Source of the DNA: Paracamarosporium sp. OC-R06-R3
Taxonomy: Eukaryota > Ascomycota > Dothideomycetes > Pleosporales > Didymosphaeriaceae
Assembly (NCBI GenBank): GCA_019828545.1
Contig: JACVRA010000148.1
Span: 124,001-188,000, forward strand
DNA length: 64,000 nt
Reading direction: 5' to 3'
Shown here in pieces: positions 56,267 through 64,000 of this stretch (positions within the stretch are counted from its first letter, which is position 1; every line of letters starts with the position of its first letter). The notes beneath the pieces are model-generated. The model made no database searches. It was not told the origin of the DNA and worked only from the letters and a program-made list of their open reading frames with translations. A program made the position numbers and the translations under genes.

Positions 56267-58518
56267 ATGGCAACTTCATCGATGCCCTCAGCTCGGTTGC
56301 TGATGCGGGCCAAAGGAAGAGACAAGCCGCAGCTTTCTTGCGATTTTTGTAGAAAAAGAAAGTAATTTACAGGATTCTTTGACTGGGATTTGCAAGTTGA
56401 CAGACATCTAGACTACGCTGCGATCGCAAAAAACCCTGCCAAAGCTGCATTAGGCTCAGGCAGGCTTCGACATGTAGTTATCCTCATCCTCTACTTCCAC
56501 GTAATCCGAACAACGGGCCGAACAGTTCTACAGACCAGACTTCATTTCAACAGCGGATCAACCACCTGGAAATCCTTGTTCGAATGCTAGCGGAAAAACA
56601 GGGGAGTCCGACACCTACGTTGACGCCCGAGAGTACAGTGCCCTCCGAAACTAACACCCCTAATATCGAGCAACCTGAACTTACGAATGATTTTGGGCAT
56701 ATGCGTTTAAAAAAGAATGGGTCTTCATATGTTGAGAGTGACCACTGGATGGCGATTCTTGATGAAATCAATGACCTCAAACATATGGCTAATGACGAGG
56801 CCGAGCAATCTCAAAGTATGACAGAAGAGGAGACACAGAGGATACCAGGAACAGATTTATTCCTTCTTCAGACTTATCCAGCTACCAAGATGGAGATCAT
56901 CGCTGCTCTGCCTCCACGACCTGTTCTGGACAGTATTATAGCAAAATACTTCAAGTCTGCAGATATGCCTGTCGCGCTCATCATACACCGAAGGGTATTT
57001 TTCAAACAGTACGAAAAGTTTTGGCAAGATCCACTCAGTACACCTATCATGTGGATGACCATACTCTTCGGTATGATGTTCATAGTGACATACTGCGCGC
57101 TGTTTGTCAACGCAGAGACCAACCCACTCGACGAAGGTACACTGCTGGAGTATCAAAAAATCGTCATCTCCTCTCGCGAAAAGATGATACAATGTCTCAG
57201 ACTTGGCAACTACATGAAAGGAACGCCGCATACTATAGAAGCATTACTCGTTTTTCTTCAAACTGAGTATGTCCAGGGCGAGGACGCTCAACAAGGCTGC
57301 TGGCAATTGGTCGGAACTATTATCCGCGTCGCGCTCAAGATGGGTTATCACCGCGACGGAACCCACTTCCCAGAAATTTCAGCTTTTGAGGCTGAGATGC
57401 GTCGCCGCACATGGTACATGCTTGTACAATTTGATATTGCCTCATCATCCCAAGTCGGTCTACCACGAACCATCAAGGAAGCTCAGTGTGACACTGCTGA
57501 ACCTCGGAGTCTTCTCGATGATGACTTCGATGATACAACCCTTGTTCTCCCACCAGCGAGGCCGCCCAATGAACACACACTTTCGCAGTTTCTCGTATAT
57601 AAAAGTAGGGTTGTCAAGGTCTACGGCATGATCTGTGACTTCACGACATCGTCTAAACAGCGCGATTATGGCGAGGCAATGAGATTGGATGATCTACTCC
57701 GCACAGCGTACACTCAAAAGCCCCCTGTCCTCGAGCTCAAGCCGATTTATCGGTCAATAATGGACGGCACCGACCTGGTCACTCGACGCCTATATATTGC
57801 ATTGACTTTCTACCACGCACAAATGACACTACACCGCAAATTCATGATCCTCGCTAAAACAAATGACAAGTTTAGCAAATCGCACACTACTTGCCTTGAC
57901 GCGGCGTTAGCAGCCTCACAACTCCAAACCGAACTGATCGAACACACTCAACCTGGACGCATGCTCTACGCCGATCGTTGGAAAATAATCACGTTGATAC
58001 AGTCCGATTTTTTACTTGCGACTATCATTCTTTGCTACAACCTCGATGACGATATGACGAATGATAGGCAAGGGAAATCGCCGCTTTCTACACCAGATGT
58101 CGCCCAGAAGACTGTTCTTGCGCTTCAGACTGTACAAGATGTCTGGAGACGGCAACAAGGGTTTTCGAAAGAAGGACAAACGGCAGTGAAAGCTATAGAT
58201 GTCGTACTCGCCAAAGCTCGGACATCCGCAATCACAGCTATTCCAACCACCATGTCTTCTTGGGCATCTCCGGAAACTAACTCTACGGATGTTACCAACG
58301 GGACTAGGGGGACTACCACTACGGCTTCCTTACCAACGGAATCAGCTTTAGTCGAGCCGAGACTCCAAAGTTTTTCTAGCTCCGACTTCTTACAATCGGT
58401 GCCTCAAGGTCATGTTTCTCAGAACACACTGTCCGATCACCAGACGGACTTTATTGGAGGTTCTTGGAATGAGTTCTTTGATTTGGATCGTTCTTGGGAT
58501 ACGTGGTTGCAATTCTGA
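56267..58518 (+). CDS. Zn2Cys6 transcription factor with fungal-specific TF domain, 733 aa
   Basis: Two exons: 56267-56361 and 56412-58518, with a 50-nt intron (GTAATT...CATCTAG) that splits the zinc cluster; 2202 nt, frame kept. The cluster is CDFCRKRKLRCDRKKPCQSC...STC, Cys at residues 25, 28, 35, 41, 44 and 53, followed by a linker and a short coiled-coil dimer segment (QQRINHLEILVRMLAEKQ). The middle homology region (fungal_trans) is seen in GCWQLVGTIIRVALKMGYHRDG and MRRRTWYMLVQFDIASSSQVGLPRTI. Acts in the nucleus, binding CGG-type sites. Next to an MFS transporter and a hydrolase, it is a good candidate pathway-specific activator. Without the first exon it would appear to lack a DNA-binding domain. 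Confidence 0.92.
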
Positions 58519-58621
58519 GATTTGGGAAGGACGATATTTGAGGCTCTCAGAATTCAAGGGGCCAACCGAAAGTAAATTGAATTGCCCTCGGATGAATCCA
58601 ATCTCTAATGCTTGACTTTAT

Positions 58622-60120
58622 CTAGACCGCGCTACCCTTCCTTCCTTGCCTCTTTCTCCACATCTCATGCCCATATCGCAGCGCAGCCAAGACAAGTGCA
58701 AAAGCCAGCAAACCACTATTAACCCCAAACGCTCTTCTATATCTCGGCTTGTCATCCGCTTGAAATAACTGCGCCCCATAGATCGCCGCAATATTCGCAC
58801 TCATGATGATCATTGCCATAGCCAAGGACCTCTCCTCAGAGTCTCTGCATGCCAACGACATCCACGCGATGTTGAGAGGATGCGGAAGATTCGCAAACGT
58901 CTGCGTCCATACGACGCCAAAATAGCGCACTCCACGGTTGTTGATCTCGGTGAAGATGCGATTGAGGATGTAACCCATCATGTGCATGAAGATGCCCGAC
59001 ATGACTGTTTCACCACGCTTGTCATAGCGATCGGATACGTAGCTGAATACGTAGCTTACAGGAACTTGCAGGAACAAACCCACACTCGCGAGCGCGTTAC
59101 TGGATAGGCCAGAGAAACCGAAGCTTTTGATGATGGTTGGACCGTACGTGTCGAACCCTCTGAAGGGACCGTTGTTGCCCATTGTGATGAAGAAATGGAT
59201 CCAGATCAGGGGGTTGCTGAATGTACGTTTGAATGCGGCGAGACCAATACGCTGTTTCTTGTTCGTCTTGTTGGGATCGTCGATTAAGACGCGATTTTGC
59301 AGGATGTGAAGCTCGCGCTCTGTGAAGATGGCGACCTTCGGAAGGAATAGGCTGTGAGGGTTGTGAATTGAGTCTGGCAGGAGGAACCCCATGACGAGGC
59401 CAGAAAGGAGAGTGAACGCGCCCATGATGACAAAGAGCCAGAACCACCCGGGGTAGCCGCCAACGCCTTTCATGTGCAAGATGCCTGTATAATTGATTTA
59501 GTCTTGCATCTTGAGACAGGAAGTAAAGTATTGTAAGACATACCGTACGCAATGAGTTTTGCGGAAGCCTGCCCCAGCTGATTACCGAAGAAGAATATCA
59601 TAACCCTTTTCGCTGTTTCCTTCCTCGTGTACCATGTGCTGAGCGTCCACAACCCACCGGGAATGTATCCCGACTCTGCGACTCCTAGCAAGAACCTGGT
59701 GGCTAAATAACTGGAATAGTTCTTCTGCCAAGCCTGGAACGTGCTGACCAAGCCGAAGAAGAAGAGCTGCGTAGTAAGCCATTTTCCAGGGCCAACTTTA
59801 TACAGGAGCATGTTGGAAGGAATCTCGAAGAGGACAATGCCAAGGGAGAGCAGCTGCTGGCCGATGTTGAACTGGAATTGTGTAATACCGACATCTTCCA
59901 TGAAAGTGTCGGTGATGGCGTTGGCGATGTTTCCGCGGTCGAGTTGCAGACAGAAGAAACCAAGGACGAGCAAAGGCATTAGGATGCAATCTAACTTGCG
60001 TTTCGCTCTCCTCTCCTCATCGATTGACCAATCAGTCTGCAGTCCTACGGGCTTCACATCTTCGGGTTCCTCGAAGACGTCTTTGTCCGCGACATGAAGA
60101 TTCACCGTATTCGGATCCAT
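58622..60120 (-). CDS. MFS transporter, anion:cation symporter (Dal5/Tna1-like), 479 aa
   Basis: Two exons: 60120-59544 and 59484-58622, with a 59-nt intron (GTATGT...TACAG); 1440 nt, frame kept. Typical of the fungal ACS family: a charged N-terminus with DEERRAKRKLDCILMPLL, FFCLQLDRGNIANAIT (TM1 with the conserved Asp-Arg), a signature-like loop in GKWLTTQLFFFGLVSTFQAW, RFLLGVAESGYIPGGLWTLSTWYTRKE, and WFWLFVIMGAFTLLSGLVMG at the start of exon 2. Twelve hydrophobic segments can be counted. Family members take up small organic anions such as allantoate, nicotinate or pantothenate at the plasma membrane; the substrate here is unknown. Divergently transcribed from the DUF3604 hydrolase. Confidence 0.9.
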
Positions 60121-60646
60121 GGTCCTGGGAGACGATTAATTGCTTCCTGCCGGTCAAACCACTGCATTGCGTTGCGCGGCACTACATTATAAGACAATGT
60201 AGCCTTCTATTTTTTTATGCGTTTGAATCTATTGAAGGTCTATCGGGATGTTAATGAGCACGACAGATAGTGGACCCAGCACGTACGGTGATTGATAGAC
60301 CCGAGACGAGGTCCCGTCGGCAATATGTGTCGCGCATATGCGCTATTGTGGTGCGTCGTTCTCATGTTTTGGTGGACGGTTCGTAAGGGCGAGTCATTTA
60401 GCGTAGTCCTAAGAGCAAGCCGTTGCCGGCCTACCGCCTGCTGCGAAAACATCGTGTGGGGCACCTAGAAGCACGCAATCCATCCTGGTAATTCGCAAAT
60501 ATTTATATGCGCCGTACGGCACGTCTAGCCGGGAGTGGTCAAGATACCAAAGTATCGGGCCGTTGAGGCTCATCCATTCAGGACCTGAAAGGTCCTCAAG
60601 AAATCGATCGGACGCGCATCTCCGTCACGACAGGACAAACGCAGAA
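60121..60646. promoter_or_regulatory. 526-bp divergent promoter, MFS / DUF3604 hydrolase
   Basis: Between ATGs at 60120 (minus) and 60647 (plus). Contains the 12-bp perfect palindrome GCGCATATGCGC at 60332-60343, the palindrome GCCGTACGGC at 60511-60520 (CCG-TA-CGG, an everted CGG pair of the kind bound by Zn2Cys6 dimers) and a TATTTATAT element at 60500-60508 about 140 bp before the hydrolase ATG. The arrangement suggests joint control of transporter and hydrolase. Confidence 0.6.
60511..60520. promoter_or_regulatory. Candidate Zn2Cys6 binding site (everted CGG)
   Basis: GCCGTACGGC: CCG and CGG triplets around a 2-bp centre, immediately downstream of the TATA-like element. Binding by the adjacent activator is inferred only. 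Confidence 0.35.
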
Positions 60647-63094
60647 ATGAAGACGTTATCAGACGCGCAGCTCACGGAGCTAGCAGGCCAGTATTTCGCA
60701 CCTATAGGACTTTATCAGCACACTAAAACACTTCCTTTCCTAGGGACCCTTTCGTGCGACACGAAAACACTTACAGCGGGCCAATGGACCGAGCTCATCA
60801 TCACCTACACCGTCGGAGCCTCCGGCCTGGCAGACGGCGCTTGGATCAAAGGGACGTTCAAGTTCTACTCGGACTGGGCACTGTTCCAGACTTCAGATCC
60901 CAAACAAGATAATTATGTGTCCGCAGAATATACGCCAGCTGAGTTGCATTCGGGACAAACGCCAGCGACAGTACAAAGTCTGGCTGTAAGATTTGACCAG
61001 AAGGGACACGAGCGGCCGTTCCAGAAAGCCGTTATCATTGATATCGTGGACGGGTACTTGAATCCTGGGGATGTGATTACGGTGCGCTTGGGTGATCGAA
61101 GATGGGGCAGCAAGGGAACACGCGTGCAGACATTCGTTGAAGATGCGTTTCTCATGAGATGGTACATTGATCCGGTCGGGACGAGTCGTTTTGCGCCGAT
61201 TAGACCGGATATCGCGATCCCGATACTGTCTGGACTGCCTGCAAAGGCTAAGTTGATAACTCCACGGGTGGTAAAACCTGGATTGGAATTTGCGATTGAT
61301 GTGCATGCTGAGGATACCTGGGGTAATGCTACAGCGCATATTGAAGGACTAGTTGCAAACATATCCGTCACGAAACAGGGGAGCGAGGTAGTCTTGTGGA
61401 CGAAGAAACTCGAGCTGCCACGTGAGGGGTGGAGCACCGCACGAGAAGTATGCTCTCTACCGGATCCTGGAGACTATATCCTCTTGGTCGACATCTTGGA
61501 TAACAACAAAACAATTCTAGCTTCCGAGAAAGATCTCATTACCATTGACCCTACCTTTCCAGTTTCCCGCCCCTTGTTCGCAGACTTGCACGTGCATTCC
61601 GATGACACCGTTGGCACAAACTCAACAACATACAACTTCTCCTATGCCCAGCAAATCGCCGGACTGGACATTGTAGGCTACACGGCTAATGACTTCAACG
61701 TCACACAGAAGGACTGGGATGCAACCCTAGAAATTATCAAGAAAGTCAACGAAGATGGCAAGTTTGTCGTATTCCCGGGCACGGAATGGTGCGGCAACTC
61801 AGCAGCAGGAGGAGACCACAATGTCGTCTTCCTTGACGATCCTCGCTCCAGCGAGCCCGAATTTCCATTCGACAAACACGGTAACGTAGCGCGAAGCTTT
61901 GAATGGAATGAGCATGGCCCTGCGGTGCTGGAGCCTGGTGCATGGCCTCTGGATGAGGTATATGCGACTTATGCACACTCCCCGGAAAAGCACCTACTCA
62001 TCCCGCACGTCGGTGGACGTAGATGCAACCTCGCTTGGCACCATCCGCAATTGGAACGGCTTCTTGAGATTGGTAGTGCATGGGGTCTATTCGAATGGTT
62101 ACTGCGAGATGCGGTACAACGAGGCTGGAAGCTTGGTGTTTGTGCCAATTCTGATGAGCATCGTGGTCGCTGCGGTGGTGGTGTACCTGGTACAGCTGTG
62201 TTTGGAACAAAAGGAGGCTTAACTGGTGTTCTGGCTGAGGAACTAAAATGGAAGAACGTAGCCGAGACACTACGTTCGCGGAATACGTTTGCTACGACGG
62301 GCGAGCGTCTTGTCGGTGTGGTCAGTACTCGTGATGGGAAGGTGTTGCAGGGAGACGAAGTGGTTGTCAAAGCTGATGAGGATATCACCTTCAATTATCG
62401 ATTTTATGGAAATGCAGGCTTCTCTTCGATCGAGGCGTGGGATGGTAGCGGGCGCATTTTCTATCGCGATCTCCAACATGAGAAAAGTGCTCAACCTACC
62501 GGGCACAACAGGAGTAAACTCCGTGTCAAGTGGGGAGGTGCTCGTCTTTATGACCGATATCGAGAGGCTGTCTGGCAGGGTTCTGTCCTTATCTCCGGCG
62601 CCAACATCAAACATATCCGGCCCTTCGGCGGCGTGGTGGACAATCCCGAAGACATTATCGAGAAAGTTTCGGATACACAGGTCACATTTGACACTCGTAC
62701 AAGTGGCGACTTCGACGGCATCGACATCTACTTCTCAGGATCCGATCTGCCTTCCACCATCAGTGTCACAGGGAGTTTGGGAGGGTATGTCAAGGTCGGC
62801 AATGCGCTCGCAGGGAACCCGCACAAATCGCAACCGCAGTTCAGCCTAGTCGCAACAGGCGAGGAGGTTGCCCAGATCGAAGGGAAACGAATTGCGATAG
62901 TAGGAGGGGCTGAGCTGTTTGTCTTAGCGGAGTTGCTTTCTGATATCGAGCTGCCGCGGAGAGTCGAGGGTGATTTCACAGTACTAGCCGAAAAGCATGA
63001 GGTTGGGGATCAGACAGCGGTCTATTTCGTCGGTAGAGAACATTCTGGCGGGAAGGTCATCACTAGCCCTGTGTTTGTGGAGTTTGGCTCGTAG
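60647..63094 (+). CDS. DUF3604 / PHP-like metal-dependent hydrolase, 815 aa
   Basis: The start is the first ATG in frame (60647, MKTLSDAQLTELAGQYF); the open frame extends 28 codons upstream without an ATG. Residues 1-300 form beta-rich domains (LGTLSCDTKTLTAGQWTELIITYTV). From residue 312 comes the PHP-type metal site ADLHVHSDDT (Asp313, His315, His317), then IPHVGG (His454), and late ANSDEHRG (501-507; Asp503, His505) followed by GLTGVLAEELKWKNVAETLRSRNTFATTGERL, the hallmark end of DUF3604. A C-terminal beta domain (about 620-815) follows. Probably a phosphoesterase- or amidohydrolase-like enzyme; substrate unknown. No signal peptide, so likely intracellular, acting on what the adjacent transporter imports. 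Confidence 0.85.
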   Translation: MKTLSDAQLTELAGQYFAPIGLYQHTKTLPFLGTLSCDTKTLTAGQWTELIITYTVGASGLADGAWIKGTFKFYSDWALFQTSDPKQDNYVSAEYTPAELHSGQTPATVQSLAVRFDQKGHERPFQKAVIIDIVDGYLNPGDVITVRLGDRRWGSKGTRVQTFVEDAFLMRWYIDPVGTSRFAPIRPDIAIPILSGLPAKAKLITPRVVKPGLEFAIDVHAEDTWGNATAHIEGLVANISVTKQGSEVVLWTKKLELPREGWSTAREVCSLPDPGDYILLVDILDNNKTILASEKDLITIDPTFPVSRPLFADLHVHSDDTVGTNSTTYNFSYAQQIAGLDIVGYTANDFNVTQKDWDATLEIIKKVNEDGKFVVFPGTEWCGNSAAGGDHNVVFLDDPRSSEPEFPFDKHGNVARSFEWNEHGPAVLEPGAWPLDEVYATYAHSPEKHLLIPHVGGRRCNLAWHHPQLERLLEIGSAWGLFEWLLRDAVQRGWKLGVCANSDEHRGRCGGGVPGTAVFGTKGGLTGVLAEELKWKNVAETLRSRNTFATTGERLVGVVSTRDGKVLQGDEVVVKADEDITFNYRFYGNAGFSSIEAWDGSGRIFYRDLQHEKSAQPTGHNRSKLRVKWGGARLYDRYREAVWQGSVLISGANIKHIRPFGGVVDNPEDIIEKVSDTQVTFDTRTSGDFDGIDIYFSGSDLPSTISVTGSLGGYVKVGNALAGNPHKSQPQFSLVATGEEVAQIEGKRIAIVGGAELFVLAELLSDIELPRRVEGDFTVLAEKHEVGDQTAVYFVGREHSGGKVITSPVFVEFGS

Positions 63095-63951
63095 GTTGTG
63101 TGTGGTAGATGAGTGGAACTTTGACATGTCTCCTTTTCCACGAGTTATTCCTTACAGCCCCTGAGCATGCCTTTCGGCAATAATTGAAGCCGAGCGCGCG
63201 ATGTTGTTATTCGGTCTTGTGGTTCTATCGTCAGAGCGCGAGCCCTACGCAGTAGGAAACGCGTGTGCCTCCGCCCTTTTCATGGTCTCTGCAACAAATT
63301 GGGAAGTATAAGCCCTACCTGGTCAATCCACGGCAGCTCAGATCCGCGCTAGTCGGTTCACACGTGGGATGAAGACTGCACCGGGAGGACGCTGCAGATG
63401 GTCTCTGCAATGTTAGCAAACCTTTCCAGACTGCTGACGAACTGTTGAACGGAATAGTAGCAGGGCGAGATGTATTGCAATGCATCGTTAAGTCCGCAAA
63501 GCTGGAAGATCTGCTAAGGTTCCGACAAGCATTTTAGTCATCCCGCATGGCTACCCAAATCAGTGGTTGGATCGCATGTTGGCTCGCGCGTTCCCAAACC
63601 GGGGCCATGACATCGCATTCCATCTACTCAGCAGCGGTCAGCCCCTGTTACACTCAACGTGCGCCCTTCGCTACTGCAACATGGACTATGAAGAAAACTG
63701 GTAGACCCATTGCAGGTCCCGACGCTGTAATGTGGCACTCGCGGCTCGCGCTTCCCATTTTCCGAGATCTGCAAGGCCCTAGCCTGCCAGCCATGCCGGA
63801 TACTGTCATGATTCTGACTACCCGCGCGACGAACTCCGGAAATAACACTCTTTACATCCACCATCGACATGTGCCAACATAAAGGCACGCGGGCCCCGGG
63901 CCTTAGCCGGATATTCAACATCGCAAACGAAGACACGACATCACACAGGGA
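63095..63951. other. Intergenic, 857 bp
   Basis: 3' flank of the hydrolase and probable 5' region of the gene starting at 63952. A 111-codon plus frame at 63547-63882 has no supporting evidence. Confidence 0.4.
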
Positions 63952-64000
63952 ATGGCTGCCGAGGTCGCAAATCCCGGTCCCGGTCTCGACGCACCTTCAT
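63952..64000 (+). CDS. Possible 5' end of a gene cut by the window end
   Basis: ATG in an acceptable context (GGGAATGGC) opens MAAEVANPGPGLDAPS and stays open to the window edge. The preceding A/C-rich sequence (CGAAGACACGACATCACACAG) looks like a fungal 5' leader. Only 16 codons are visible, so no product can be named. Confidence 0.35.
   Translation, partial: MAAEVANPGPGLDAPS

Noticed and set aside
63547..63882. 111-codon plus-strand frame near the window end
   Set aside because: No splice signals, domain or codon pattern; overlaps similar frames on the other strand.

Overview
The window looks like nuclear DNA of a filamentous ascomycete (Pezizomycotina; a dothideomycete is my best guess, from the overall gene style only). 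Support comes from short 43-75 nt introns with GTRNGT-type donors and CTRAY-like branch points, a HET-domain protein, fungal Zn2Cys6 regulators, an Mrp51-type mitochondrial ribosomal protein, a Bbc1-type actin-patch protein, and several relics whose stops could be C-to-T changes, as RIP would leave. Exon joins below were checked by hand for reading-frame continuity; none was checked against transcripts or databases.

Layout. 1-19.4 kb: the 3' end of a plus-strand gene, an unrecognised basic protein (minus), a large glycine-zipper repeat protein (plus), a HET protein (plus), a weak small-gene region, then LSM7 (minus) divergent from a regulator with an unusually C-terminal zinc cluster (plus). 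19.4-36.3 kb: gene-poor, AT-richer, with a small protein bearing acidic decapeptide repeats, a coiled-coil protein with 15-residue repeats, and two further proteins of unknown function. 36.3-42.1 kb: a MARVEL-like membrane protein, an ORF broken by one in-frame TGA, small genes including a secreted helical protein, and decayed gene pieces.

42.7-51.8 kb: a compact conserved block: a secreted astacin-type metalloprotease (with a 10-nt exon inside its zinc motif), MRP51, RTR1 and BBC1. 52.6-64 kb: a small secreted six-cysteine protein, a short kinase-like protein, an MDR oxidoreductase, a Zn2Cys6 activator, an MFS anion symporter and a DUF3604/PHP-type hydrolase. The last three form a plausible regulator-transporter-hydrolase set, with transporter and hydrolase sharing a 526-bp divergent promoter. 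The window ends just inside another plus-strand gene.

No CRISPR array, rRNA, intact tRNA or intact transposon was recognised. The best leads are the astacin microexon, the repeat proteins, the two secreted small proteins and the DUF3604 locus.
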